In this document: piece after piece, positions 53,878 to 63,367 of the stretch
Position numbering within the stretch: the stretch's first letter is position 1
Layout of the letters: each line of letters starts with the position of its first letter
NCBI GenBank assembly: GCA_023391635.1
Contig: JAEWAQ010000010.1
Location: 1 to 64,000 of the forward strand
Direction of reading: 5' to 3'
Origin: Bacillota bacterium
GTDB lineage: Bacteria > Bacillota > Bacilli > Paenibacillales > Paenibacillaceae
Length of the DNA: 64,000 bases
The notes under the pieces: model-generated
The model's input: the letters and a program-made list of their open reading frames with translations, nothing else
What the model was told of the DNA's origin: nothing
Database searches by the model: none
Translations under genes and position numbers: made by a program

Positions 53878-55967
53878 AGTCTTATCTGAAATTAAATAAC
53901 GAGGTGCTCAATCAGTACAGCCGAACGGGGAAGCTGGACCTCGCCAAGGACAAGGAAGCTACGCGGAGATATTTTCTGGAGCATGTCAATGCGAAGCTGC
54001 GATACTTCATCGATACGGAAGAGAAGATCCGCTATCTCGTTGATGAGGGCTACTATGAGGCGGACTTCCTTAAACAATACGAGATGTCGTTTATCGAGCG
54101 GCTCTATGAGAAGGCGTATGCGTATGAATTCCGCTTCCCGTCGTTCATGAGCGCAAGCAAGTTTTACGAGAGCTATGCGATGAAGAGCAGGGACGGCGAG
54201 GAAATTCTGGAGAAATACGAGGATCGCATCGTCATTACCGCTTTGTACTTGGCGCAAGGTGATGAGCAGCTGGCGGAGCGCGCGGTGGAAGCGATTATGT
54301 CTGCGTACCAGCCGGCGACGCCGACCGCGCTGAACAGCGGCAAGCAAGCCCGCGGAGAGCTCGTCAGCTGCTTCAAGCTGACGATGGACGATTCGATGAA
54401 CAGCATCGCCGAGAATATCGGGTACTGCCTGGAGCTGTCCCGTCTCGGCGGCGGCGTCGGCGTGAACGCGACCGATCTGAGGCCGCTCGGCGATCCGATT
54501 AAAGGTATTCTCAATCGCGCGAGCGGCGTCATGCCTGTCGCGAAGCTGCTCGAAAACTCGTTCTCTTACTCGAACCAACTGGGGCAGCGCAACGGCTCCG
54601 GCGTCATCTACCTGAACATCTTCCATGGCGACATCGAGAACTTCATCTCCGCCAAGAAGCCCAACGCCGATGACAAGATCCGGCTCGCGACGCTGTCCAC
54701 GGGCATTATCGTGCCGCACATCTTCTTCGAGCTGATGAAGAAAGACAAGGACATGGTGCTGTTCAGCCCGTACGACATCTACAAGGAATTCGGCAAGCGC
54801 ATGTCGGAGATCAGCATCAGCGACATGTATTATGAATTGCTGGATAATCCGAACATCCGCAAGCTCAAGCGGATCAATGCGCGCAAATTATATACGGAAG
54901 TGAAGAAAGCCCAGTTCGAATCGGGCTACCCGTTCGAAATATTCGACGATCACGTCAACGCCGGGCACCCGCTGCGCAATCTGGGACGGGTAAAGATGTC
55001 CAACTTGTGCACGGAGATTTTGCAAGTGCAGGAAACGAGCATCATCCACGATCATGATACCGAGAACGAATATGGCCTCGACGTATCCTGCAACCTGGGC
55101 TCCATCGACATCCATAAGGCGACGAATGTGGAACGGTTCGACGAACTGATCGATACGTCGATGCGGCTGCTCTCGAACGTGTCGCTCATGACGAATATCA
55201 AGAACGTGCCGTCGGTCGCCAAAGCGAACCGCTGCATGCATTCCGTCGGGCTCGGCGCGATGAATCTGCACGGCCACCTGGTCTCCCAGGGCATCCTGTA
55301 CGGCTCGCCGGATTCGATTGCGTTTATCGATGCCTTCATGGAGGCACTCAATTATTACTCGCTGATGGCATCCATACAGATCGCCAAGGAGAGAGGGGAA
55401 ACGTTCTACGGATACGAGCAGAGCGATTATGCGGACGGCTCTTATTTCGAAGCGTACGTGAACAAACCCGATGCGGAATTGTCGGATAAGGCAAGAGCGG
55501 CACTCGGGAACGTTCCTCTCATCACGCGAGAGATGTGGACTTCCTTGAGAGAACAAGTGATGGAGCATGGACTGTTCAACGCCTATCGTCTGGCGATCGC
55601 GCCGACCGGAAGCATCTCTTACATCCGTAACAGCACGGCTTCGATCGCTCCTTGTACGGAGAAAGTGGAAATTCGCGATTATGCAGACAGCCGGACCATC
55701 TACCCGATGCCGTTCTTGAACAACGACAACGCGGGCCTGTATCTGGAAGCTTACGAGGTTGACCAATATCGCATGGTCGATCTGTACGCAGCGGCTCAGC
55801 GGCATATCGATCAGGGGATTTCGATGACACTGTACGTCACCGATCAATGGACGACAGAACAGCTCGCTCGTCTCTATATTTACGCTTGGATGAAGGGAAT
55901 CAAGACGGTCTATTACGTGCGTCAGCGTCTGCAGACCATCGAGGAGTGTGTTTCATGCTCGGTATAA
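53874..55967 (+). CDS. nrdE: Ribonucleoside-diphosphate reductase alpha subunit, class Ib
   Basis: 697 residues from ATG 53874, overlapping the nrdI stop (AAGGAG upstream). Reduces NDPs to dNDPs. SCFKLTMDDSMNSI and CNLGSIDIHKA carry active-site cysteines, MSNLCTEILQ holds the radical-site region, APTGSISYI is conserved, and the C-terminal swinging cysteines appear as ECVSCSV. No ATP-cone domain, as expected for NrdE. Confidence 0.96.
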   Translation: MKSYLKLNNEVLNQYSRTGKLDLAKDKEATRRYFLEHVNAKLRYFIDTEEKIRYLVDEGYYEADFLKQYEMSFIERLYEKAYAYEFRFPSFMSASKFYESYAMKSRDGEEILEKYEDRIVITALYLAQGDEQLAERAVEAIMSAYQPATPTALNSGKQARGELVSCFKLTMDDSMNSIAENIGYCLELSRLGGGVGVNATDLRPLGDPIKGILNRASGVMPVAKLLENSFSYSNQLGQRNGSGVIYLNIFHGDIENFISAKKPNADDKIRLATLSTGIIVPHIFFELMKKDKDMVLFSPYDIYKEFGKRMSEISISDMYYELLDNPNIRKLKRINARKLYTEVKKAQFESGYPFEIFDDHVNAGHPLRNLGRVKMSNLCTEILQVQETSIIHDHDTENEYGLDVSCNLGSIDIHKATNVERFDELIDTSMRLLSNVSLMTNIKNVPSVAKANRCMHSVGLGAMNLHGHLVSQGILYGSPDSIAFIDAFMEALNYYSLMASIQIAKERGETFYGYEQSDYADGSYFEAYVNKPDAELSDKARAALGNVPLITREMWTSLREQVMEHGLFNAYRLAIAPTGSISYIRNSTASIAPCTEKVEIRDYADSRTIYPMPFLNNDNAGLYLEAYEVDQYRMVDLYAAAQRHIDQGISMTLYVTDQWTTEQLARLYIYAWMKGIKTVYYVRQRLQTIEECVSCSV

Positions 55968-56920
55968 CAACATTCGAAGCCGTCAACTGGAACCGGAATC
56001 AGCATGAGCTGACGAAGGTGTTCTGGGACCAGCAGTGGAAGCAGATCTGGTTTCCGGATGAGATCGCCGTCAGCAAAGACATCAAGCAATGGCAGGATTT
56101 CGCGCATCAGGATACGTACCGCAAAGTGCTCGGCGGCCTGACGCTGCTCGATACGATCCAAACGAATATCGGAATGAACGAGATCGCCCGTTACGAGCCG
56201 AATTTGCAGGAAAAAGCGCTGTACACGGTGTTCGCCTCCTTCGAGGCCATTCATGCCAAGTCGTATTCGTACATCTTTACGACCCTGTGTACGAATCCCG
56301 AGACCGACAACGTCTTCGACTGGGTCAAGCGCAATGAGTATTTGCAGTACAAGGCGAATAGAATCAGCGAAGTGTATCTGGGGATTGAAGAAGGCGACGA
56401 GGTTACCTTGTGGAAAGCGATGTTCGCATCGGTCATGCTCGAATCGTTCTTGTTCTATTCCGGCTTCTTCTTCCCGCTCTATCTGGGCGGACAAGGCATC
56501 CTGCGCAACAGCGCGGAAGTCATCTCGCTCATTCTGCGGGACGAATCGATTCACGGGGTCGCCATCGGCTACTTCGCCCAGCAGCGCTTCAAGCAGTTCA
56601 CCGCAGAGCAGCGGGAGCAGCTTACGGTCTGGGGCTACGAATTTCTGCTCGACTTGTATCATAACGAAGTCAACTATACGAATGACCTGTATGCGGAGAC
56701 CGGACTCAGCCCCGACGTGAAAAGCTATGTCCGTTACAATGCGAACAAGGCGCTGATGAATCTCGGATTCGACGCGATGTTCCCGGAAGAGGAAGTTAAC
56801 CCGATCGTAATGAACGGCATTCGCAACGAGGGCTCCACGTACGACTTCTTCTCCCAGAAAGGTTCGACTTACGCAGTGGCGAAGGTCGCCCCGATCACGG
56901 ACGAGACGTTTCGGTTTTGA
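55955..56920 (+). CDS. nrdF: Ribonucleoside-diphosphate reductase beta subunit, class Ib
   Basis: 321 residues from ATG 55955 (GAGGAGTG 6 nt upstream), overlapping the nrdE end by 13 bp. Metal ligands sit in LTLLDTIQ (Asp), SFEAIHAKSYS (Glu and His) and AEVISLILRDESIHGVAIG (Glu...Glu..His). Forms the Mn or Fe cofactor and tyrosyl radical with NrdI. Last gene of the nrd operon. Confidence 0.96.
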   Translation: MLGITTFEAVNWNRNQHELTKVFWDQQWKQIWFPDEIAVSKDIKQWQDFAHQDTYRKVLGGLTLLDTIQTNIGMNEIARYEPNLQEKALYTVFASFEAIHAKSYSYIFTTLCTNPETDNVFDWVKRNEYLQYKANRISEVYLGIEEGDEVTLWKAMFASVMLESFLFYSGFFFPLYLGGQGILRNSAEVISLILRDESIHGVAIGYFAQQRFKQFTAEQREQLTVWGYEFLLDLYHNEVNYTNDLYAETGLSPDVKSYVRYNANKALMNLGFDAMFPEEEVNPIVMNGIRNEGSTYDFFSQKGSTYAVAKVAPITDETFRF

Positions 56921-56943
56921 CGACAAATCGTGAATATGCTCAG

Positions 56944-58167
56944 TCAGGGGATGCCGGCTTCGACTAATCGTTTGTTGCCAACGAAGAATATGGCCAGGAT
57001 TACGATTAACAATCCGGTTCCCGCAAGCAACCACTCAATTTCAATCACATCCGAAAGCGGGCCGAATATCAGCATGCCTATGGGCATCATCGAAGTCGAG
57101 ATCATCCCAAATACGCCGAAGATGCGGCCCATATAATTCTGGTCCACTTTCTCCTGAAGCAGGACGGTCGTCGGCGTATTGGCCATAGGCATGGCAACCC
57201 CAAATGCAGCCATCACGATTAAGTAGATCCAGAATATCGGAACAATGCCGAGCAACAAGGTGCACACGCCCATGATCAGATTAGCGAAAGTCATCGTATA
57301 TACCCGGTTGCGAAAGCCCCCCCAGGATGCAATGATGGCGCCGCCAGCCATCATGCCGACCGAGAAAGCGATCTCGATAGCCGTCAATCGCCAATAATCG
57401 TCTCCGAAGCTGCGTGCAACTTGCAGCGGCGTCAGGAAGGCAGCTGGTGCCATCAACACGAAGAAAAAGGCGAAAAAGATAAAGAAAGGCTTCAAAAAAC
57501 GATGGTTCTTGATGTAAGACAGCCCCTGCTTGAAATCCTCCAAATAACTTGTCGTTTGCTGATCCGCCGCCTTCTGATGCGGCGGTATCTTCAGCAACAG
57601 CAATAACGTCAAGATCGCGACCGCCGCCGTGGCCACATCGATAAAGAAAATAACTTCGATGGTCGCCATGGTCAGCAACGTTGCGCTGACAATAGGAGCA
57701 ACGAACATCATAAGCGCCTGAAGCGTACCGTTTATTCCGTTAACCTTCGTGAGCTTATCCTCCGGCACGATTTGCGGTAAGATCGCTCCCACCGCAGGCG
57801 TTTGAATGCCTGCTCCGAGCGCGCGGAAGGCGGCGATGACAAACAACAGCCATGGCGCGTCGTAACCGGATAAAAAGATAATGGCGAGAAAAAGCGTAAC
57901 GATCGCAATCATGGCATCCGCCAATATAATCAAATATTTCCGGTTGAACCGGTCTGCCCACACCCCCGCAAACGGCGACAGCAGAAACGTAGGGATGAAC
58001 CCGCATACGATAAACAGCGTCATCATAAGGCCGGATTGTGTAGTCAGCGTGATGTACCACATAATGGCATATTGGACTAACGCGGAACCGAACAGGGAAA
58101 CGGTCTGACTGCTCAAAAAGAGAATGATGTTCTTTTTCCAATTGCTTTTATCTGCATGCTGCGTCAT
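56944..58167 (-). CDS. MFS transporter
   Basis: 407 residues from ATG 58167 (AAAGGTG upstream; the frame is open to 58212). Twelve hydrophobic segments; MFS motif A-like loop GVWADRFNRKYLII after helix 2 and IPQFVEP-like ILPQIVPEDKLTKVNGI. Resembles the macrolide/enterobactin exporter group (MFS_3). Convergent with nrdF, 23 bp between stops. Substrate unknown. Confidence 0.9.
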   Translation of the reverse strand: MTQHADKSNWKKNIILFLSSQTVSLFGSALVQYAIMWYITLTTQSGLMMTLFIVCGFIPTFLLSPFAGVWADRFNRKYLIILADAMIAIVTLFLAIIFLSGYDAPWLLFVIAAFRALGAGIQTPAVGAILPQIVPEDKLTKVNGINGTLQALMMFVAPIVSATLLTMATIEVIFFIDVATAAVAILTLLLLLKIPPHQKAADQQTTSYLEDFKQGLSYIKNHRFLKPFFIFFAFFFVLMAPAAFLTPLQVARSFGDDYWRLTAIEIAFSVGMMAGGAIIASWGGFRNRVYTMTFANLIMGVCTLLLGIVPIFWIYLIVMAAFGVAMPMANTPTTVLLQEKVDQNYMGRIFGVFGMISTSMMPIGMLIFGPLSDVIEIEWLLAGTGLLIVILAIFFVGNKRLVEAGIP

Positions 58168-58423
58168 CTCATACACCTTTCCGGTCTTACGCCTTTTAAG
58201 TATTGTGGACATTATAGCATACCCGATACACCATGAATTCTTCTGAATTGCTGTATGACGAATCGGCTGCCGCCGTGTCCCGCTTCAACAGGTTGATCGG
58301 GCGCTTTCTATTTCCTGTTCTTGATGTTTCGGTCGCATGTCAGAAGATACATAGAGTTGAAAGAATCGGCGTCTTCTTCATAGAGCCGTTGAATTAGTCG
58401 TTCTCTCCCTATTAATCCTCCGT

Positions 58424-58429
58424 TATAAT
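58424..58429 (+). promoter_or_regulatory. Candidate -10 box of the 346-residue membrane gene
   Basis: TATAAT at 58424-58429, 35 bp before the start codon; the -35 (TTCTCT at 58401) is poor. The remaining 58168-58423 contains only a 30-codon protein-like stretch on the minus strand (about 58310-58400) without a start codon. Confidence 0.45.
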
Positions 58430-58463
58430 AGAAGCAGCCCTGTCCGCGGAAGGAGAGGATCGC

Positions 58464-59504
58464 ATGACTGCGACCCGGCTGAATCGAGCATGGTACTGGC
58501 TGCTTGCACTTGTCTTGCTCATCTTCGTCACCGATACGCTCATCGCGCGTGCGACAACATTTGCAACGGAAGACCCTGTTTTGGTTTATGCCATATTGTT
58601 TGATTTCATGATTGTCATCCCTGTGTTATACTGGGCGATCGTCTTGCGCCCGCAGAAGCGGTCGATCGTCAAAGTCGCGCCGTTGCCGATCGCAGGCGCC
58701 GCCGCGGCATGGATTGCGCTCCCCGCATCCCTACGGGGCGCCGTCTGGCAAGCAGCATGGCCGCTTGAAGCCGCGCTCATCGCAGTGGAGATCACGATCA
58801 TTGGGTATGAGATTCGCGTCGTATATCGATTCATCCAGCGATTCCGACGGGTGAGGAAGCATGAACCTGATACGGTAGAAGCACTTCGTATCGCTGTGCA
58901 CGAAGGGATTGGCAGAGGGAAGTTGGCTTCGTTGCTGCTGCATGACCTCACGATGCTGTACGCGTTGATTTTCTCCTGGGGTAAACGGCGCTTGGCGCTG
59001 GCCGAGGCGTCCGCCTTGCGTTTCACTTATCATCGCAAGACGAATCAGACGCTGTACGCAGCGATAATCACGAAGATCCTGCTCATAGAGGGCATCTCCG
59101 TTCACCTGTTGCTGCAGCAGTGGTCCCACTGGGCCGCCTGGATCCTGACGGCCGCCGACTTGTGGCTATTGGCGCTCTTGTGGGCGGACAGCCGAATGTC
59201 GTTCCTGCAGCCGGTCAGAATCGATGGGGTGAATCTGACGCTTCGCTACGGCTTGCGCATCCAGGCAGATGTGCCGCTGTCCGCCATCTCGGGCGCCGTC
59301 CACGCCACGGAGTTCCATCCGGACAGCCAGGAACTGCGCGAATCGGCGGTCCCGTTGCTGGCGACTCCCAATGTTCGGATCGATCTTGCGCGGCCAGTAC
59401 AGATTGGGACTTTGTTGTTCTTTCCGCGCAAGGTCACGCGTATCTACTTGGCCATGGACGATCCGCAGCATTTCGTACGGGCGATCCGGGAGGGACTGCA
59501 TTAG
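58464..59504 (+). CDS. Membrane protein with C-terminal PH-like domain
   Basis: 346 residues, with GGAAGGAGAGG just upstream. About six hydrophobic segments (around 11-30, 40-60, 70-90, 98-116, 200-215, 222-243), then a soluble end (about 255-346) with a bacterial PH-like pattern (VRIDGVNLTLRYGLRIQADVPLSAISG, VRIDLARPVQIGTLLFFPRKVTRIYLAMDDPQHFVRAI). No enzymatic motif. Function unknown; its neighbours are unrelated. Confidence 0.82.
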   Translation: MTATRLNRAWYWLLALVLLIFVTDTLIARATTFATEDPVLVYAILFDFMIVIPVLYWAIVLRPQKRSIVKVAPLPIAGAAAAWIALPASLRGAVWQAAWPLEAALIAVEITIIGYEIRVVYRFIQRFRRVRKHEPDTVEALRIAVHEGIGRGKLASLLLHDLTMLYALIFSWGKRRLALAEASALRFTYHRKTNQTLYAAIITKILLIEGISVHLLLQQWSHWAAWILTAADLWLLALLWADSRMSFLQPVRIDGVNLTLRYGLRIQADVPLSAISGAVHATEFHPDSQELRESAVPLLATPNVRIDLARPVQIGTLLFFPRKVTRIYLAMDDPQHFVRAIREGLH

Positions 59505-59591
59505 GCGAGCGGCCATCGTTCGACAACGCATACAGGACCGCCGCTCGCAATTGATCCTCGCCGGACAGATAGCCAATCGCGAATAACGATC

Positions 59592-62063
59592 TTACGACAA
59601 ATTGCCGTCCAGCCGAATCTGTTGAACCGGTATCCGGCCCGCTCTGACTTCCATGAACGGCAGACCATCCTTCATGCCGGCGATGCCGTATCCTTCGTTC
59701 GCGCACAGGAAACTGCGGTAATCCCCGGAGTGGCGGGGAGCGACATACAGAACCTGCTCGACCGCATCGTACCGGATGCCACTCCAAGCTTGAACAAGCC
59801 CGTAGGAGGCCAATGCCCGCGCATACCAGTGGCCGCATTCGTATTCATTGAACGGATTTCGTACGGTCCCGTCGTATCGAGCGCGGCAGATGCGCACAAT
59901 TTCCAGTCCCTCTTCCACGCATCCGACTGTCATGAGGTGTGAAGCGACTTGATATTCGATCCCGGTCCACACTTCATTGCTGTAGACGAAAGGCAATGAC
60001 AGCTGCCCGCCCCTGGGCCATGTGCAGAGCAGCAGGCCGCCTTCCCGCCCCAACGCATAGCCCGGACGCTGCGGATTGGCATGCTCGGATAAATCCCGTC
60101 TCAGATTATATCGATAGACACTCAACAGATGGCTCTTCACCTTCGCTCTGTCCAGAATGTCGCCCAATCCGCACATTTCCGCAAGCCAAGCGCCGATGAT
60201 GCCGTCGGACAAACATCCGTTGCCGTACTGGTACTTGGGGCCTTCCGATCTGAGTAGTTCCATCGCCTCCGGCGAGTAATCCAGATTCCGATTGGACTCT
60301 GCGTGCGTCGGCGCCGGGGCTCTCAGCCCTTCCCACCTGACCTTCTGTTCGAAATATTCGCCGTTGAAAAGCTCGGTCTCCAAATACTGTTTGCCTTTGC
60401 GGTAGATAGCCTCGAAATGCCCGGCGTCCTCTCCCAGCGCTTCAGCCATAAGCGAAGCCGCTTTGAGTGCGCCCAAATAGATGGACGAACACATGCCGTC
60501 CGGTCCCCAGAATTCAATATCGTACGTGTTGTGATGAGGTTCGATCAGTACGCCAAGCTCGTCGGGATCCCACGTCTTCATGCAGTAGTTCAGGCTCGCC
60601 TTGACTTTGGGCCAGAACGTCCGCAGCAGTTCCGTGTCTCCGCCAATTCTCCATTCCCGGTAAACTTTCATGATGCCGCCGAGTTGACCGTCGCTAGCCG
60701 CATGATAGAAGTGAGTGGCCGGCTGTATCGGCAGCGGAATGCGAAAGTTTTGATGACCCTCGCCGTTCTGTCCTTCATTGAATTCCGTCCATCGAAGGCC
60801 GCGTTCCAGTTCGGGAAATAGATGCGGCACGGCCTGCGCGTAATTCCATACATGCGTGCAGGTGCCATGACAGCTCCCGTGCGTGTCGTCGCAGCCTTCC
60901 CACGCCCACAGCCTGCCATCGGTTTGCCGGAGCACGGTCGGAGATCGCAGAATCGACAGATTCGCCGTGACGGCCTCCTTCACCTCGTCCGGGAGCGTCG
61001 TATCCCGGAGAGCTTCGTAGAAGTTCCTGCTCTCGCTGCGCAGCCGTTCGTACTGGCTCATCCAATACGCGGTGACGGAAGAGACGTGTTCGAACTTCCC
61101 CGCGTACCACGGCTTGTAGAACGAATTCGGTTCGTTGCTGTTGCAGGTCTCGCTCGTTGCCAGCGGGTCGTCCGCATCTCCGGCCATTAAATTCGATTCG
61201 GGGACGTACCACGAGAGCATCAGCTTGACCGTCTGCTGTCCGTTTGCTTCCAGTTCGAGGGGTACATAGATGCTGCCTCCGGGGCTGGCCCTGCCTTCCT
61301 CGATGGCAGGCTTATCGGGAGCCAGCCCTTCCTTGATCGATTTCCACACCATCGTAACCGGATCGAACCAGCTTCCTCTGAACCAGGCGCAATCCACCTT
61401 CGCCTCACTGCGATCCGTTACGGCGGAGAAGGAGCCTTGCACCCACGGTTGGCCGGCTGCGGCAGGCTGATGAAGCACGAAGCCGTTGTCCGTCCGGAGA
61501 ACGCATGGACCGCCCGCGCCTTCAACCTCCATGAAATTCATCGCATGAAAGGAATATACCAGTTCCAGGGGCTGGTCGGTTTTGTTCGCAAACGTAAATT
61601 CCAGGCCAGCCACCGGCAGGCTTGAATCGTCGGCATTTAGCGGTATGAACGGGCTCCAGGCCGTAATCGCAACGTCAATCGGCAGCTTCTCGTCCGTCAG
61701 TTCAAGCTTGGCGAATGGAAATTCGCTATGAAAAGAACTGTTCGCAAACCGCGGCAAGCCGTGGGTTTTTCCCGTCAAGCCGACACCGGAGCCCGGAGCG
61801 TTCGTCGAGCGGATCCCCATGACTTTCCACGCGGGCACCTGGCCCTCCAAAACGCGAGCGATGTTCCCCTCTCTGGTTTTCACACAGACAGCGGAAAAAA
61901 CGGCAGGTTCATGGCCCGTATCCGGCGCATGCCGCAATGAGAACCGGGACAACGCCCCGGCGCCTTCCAGCGTGAACATGCCCGTGCCGATTCCGCCAAG
62001 CGGAAAAGCGACGAGCGCGCTTCGTTCGTTCGAATAAGCGGCGTTGTATGCTTTGGCAACCAT
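59592..62063 (-). CDS. GH116-type glycoside hydrolase (bile acid beta-glucosidase/GBA2-like)
   Basis: 823 residues from ATG 62063 (AGGAGGG 5 nt upstream). N-terminal beta-sandwich (about 20-330; VAFPLGGIGTGMFTLEGAGAL, WSPFIPLNADDSSLPVAGLEFTF), then an (alpha/alpha)6 barrel with GVLIEPHHNTYDIEFWGPDGMCSS, the family segment holding the nucleophile, and GCLSDGIIGAWLAEMCGL, where the acid/base Asp is expected. Acts on beta-glucosides or xylosides. No signal peptide. Downstream of the GH172 and AraC genes, but a hairpin lies between, so it may have its own promoter. Confidence 0.88.
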   Translation of the reverse strand: MVAKAYNAAYSNERSALVAFPLGGIGTGMFTLEGAGALSRFSLRHAPDTGHEPAVFSAVCVKTREGNIARVLEGQVPAWKVMGIRSTNAPGSGVGLTGKTHGLPRFANSSFHSEFPFAKLELTDEKLPIDVAITAWSPFIPLNADDSSLPVAGLEFTFANKTDQPLELVYSFHAMNFMEVEGAGGPCVLRTDNGFVLHQPAAAGQPWVQGSFSAVTDRSEAKVDCAWFRGSWFDPVTMVWKSIKEGLAPDKPAIEEGRASPGGSIYVPLELEANGQQTVKLMLSWYVPESNLMAGDADDPLATSETCNSNEPNSFYKPWYAGKFEHVSSVTAYWMSQYERLRSESRNFYEALRDTTLPDEVKEAVTANLSILRSPTVLRQTDGRLWAWEGCDDTHGSCHGTCTHVWNYAQAVPHLFPELERGLRWTEFNEGQNGEGHQNFRIPLPIQPATHFYHAASDGQLGGIMKVYREWRIGGDTELLRTFWPKVKASLNYCMKTWDPDELGVLIEPHHNTYDIEFWGPDGMCSSIYLGALKAASLMAEALGEDAGHFEAIYRKGKQYLETELFNGEYFEQKVRWEGLRAPAPTHAESNRNLDYSPEAMELLRSEGPKYQYGNGCLSDGIIGAWLAEMCGLGDILDRAKVKSHLLSVYRYNLRRDLSEHANPQRPGYALGREGGLLLCTWPRGGQLSLPFVYSNEVWTGIEYQVASHLMTVGCVEEGLEIVRICRARYDGTVRNPFNEYECGHWYARALASYGLVQAWSGIRYDAVEQVLYVAPRHSGDYRSFLCANEGYGIAGMKDGLPFMEVRAGRIPVQQIRLDGNLS

Positions 62064-62099
62064 CGTAACCCTCCTGTTCGTGGCTTTCCGAAACAAGTA

Positions 62100-62143
62100 A
62101 AAACGATTTCGCCGTCCCCTCCGGGACAGAGAAGGTCGTTTTT
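62100..62143 (-). terminator. Terminator-like hairpin between GH172 and GH116 genes
   Basis: Outer arms AAAACGA/TCGTTTT (62100-62106 and 62136-62142) and a core GTCCC/GGGAC (62114-62118, 62123-62127). Leftwards it ends with TTTTTACTTGTTT. Confidence 0.65.
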
Positions 62144-62149
62144 ATCGAA

Positions 62150-62197
62150 GATCATTCAGAAATGAATAGGCATGAAACTTATTAATTCTGAATGATC
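62150..62197. repeat. Perfect 12-bp inverted repeat after the GH172 gene
   Basis: GATCATTCAGAA (62150-62161) and TTCTGAATGATC (62186-62197), 24-nt AT-rich loop. Could be a stem of a 3' UTR or a regulator site for the GH116 gene. Confidence 0.7.
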
Positions 62198-62249
62198 GAT
62201 GGGAAAGAGCGACTGGCCAGCCGCCCTTTCTCCCTTGGATGATGGAACT

Positions 62250-63338
62250 TTAGACCACTTCGCGTTCGTCGTTGCCCGGCAGCGGAGGGAACGGCGCGTG
62301 CGGCTCCGCCTGATACCAGAACGCCGTCGAGGCGATATCGCTCTGCTGTGCCGAATACCGGCCGTTCGAGCGGGCGCCGAGATCCTGGATCGTGACCCGG
62401 AGGTCCTGCTCGAAGCGGATCGGGTCCATGACATGCCAGCGGTACATGCCGAACCGGGGCTGGCTGTTGTACAGCCCGTCCGGCTTAATCGCCTGGTGCA
62501 TGCCGAGGAACGGCGTCGAGTAGGTGCCATACTGCCCCTTCGGCTGCTCCCAGTTCCAGGCGCCTCCGAAGTAGTCTTCGGTTCCCGTCCCGCAGATCGT
62601 CGGGAATTCGCCGTCTCCGTCCATATAGAACTTGATCTCGCCCTCGCCCCACCAGCCGTTGTTGTTCACTTGCCAAGCCAGATAAGCGCCGACATAGTGT
62701 CCCTTGCCGCGGATACCGTCCACGATCGTATGCACGTCTTTGTAAGCCACGGGATGGCTCCGCCGCCATTGGGCGTGAAAATAGGCCGCGTCCCCCGGCA
62801 CGTCGGTCAACGTGTAATCGATCTGATAGTAGACGACCGCCTCTTCCGGTCCCGTGTTCTCCAGCGTCACCCGGGCAGATTTGCGAAACGGCATTTGCCA
62901 ATAGCTGTTCAGCCCTCCCGCCGGGTTGACGGCGACAGGCATCGAATTCACATTGCACTTCTCCTCCCAGCCGTTGCAGAAGAAATCTCCGACCGGCACC
63001 TCTACGGACGGCCGATCCTCATCGTCCCAGTATATTCGAAAGATCAGGGTCCGCAAACCGGTGGCATGGCAGGTCATCCACATATGCTGGATCGCGCCCG
63101 GACCTTGTATTTCGCCCAGGACGAACGTCTCGCCGGACGGGATGGCAACCGACGGCGACACCTTCCAGCCGATGCCCAGTTCACGCGAGGCGTAGGCGCC
63201 CGTGCCCTCGACAGCCATGCCGCCTTTGCCTTTCTCGCCGGTGAAGTTCTCGGGGCTGATCGATCTCGTCTTGGCATCCGACAATCGCATGAGATTGCCC
63301 AGCCCCATATTCAATCCGTTGAAGTTGAATTCGCTCAT
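62250..63338 (-). CDS. GH172 (DUF2961) family protein
   Basis: 362 residues from ATG 63338 (GAGGAG upstream). DUF2961 features: DAKTRSISPENFTGEKGKGG at the start, GPGAIQHMWMT, FRIYWDDEDRPSVEVPVGDFFC, GEIKFYMDGDGEFPTICGTGTEDYFGGAW. Members of GH172 include difructose-anhydride synthase/hydrolase and arabinofuranosidase-type enzymes; the substrate here is not clear. No signal peptide. It lies 29 bp after the AraC gene and probably shares its transcript. Confidence 0.88.
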   Translation of the reverse strand: MSEFNFNGLNMGLGNLMRLSDAKTRSISPENFTGEKGKGGMAVEGTGAYASRELGIGWKVSPSVAIPSGETFVLGEIQGPGAIQHMWMTCHATGLRTLIFRIYWDDEDRPSVEVPVGDFFCNGWEEKCNVNSMPVAVNPAGGLNSYWQMPFRKSARVTLENTGPEEAVVYYQIDYTLTDVPGDAAYFHAQWRRSHPVAYKDVHTIVDGIRGKGHYVGAYLAWQVNNNGWWGEGEIKFYMDGDGEFPTICGTGTEDYFGGAWNWEQPKGQYGTYSTPFLGMHQAIKPDGLYNSQPRFGMYRWHVMDPIRFEQDLRVTIQDLGARSNGRYSAQQSDIASTAFWYQAEPHAPFPPLPGNDEREVV

Positions 63339-63367
63339 TTCGCTTCTCCTCGCTCGCTGATTGCCCC

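Noticed and set aside
58310..58400. 30-codon protein-like stretch on the minus strand (RLYEEDADSFNSMYLLT)
   Set aside because: There is no start codon with a ribosome site and no family match; too short to call more than a possible remnant.
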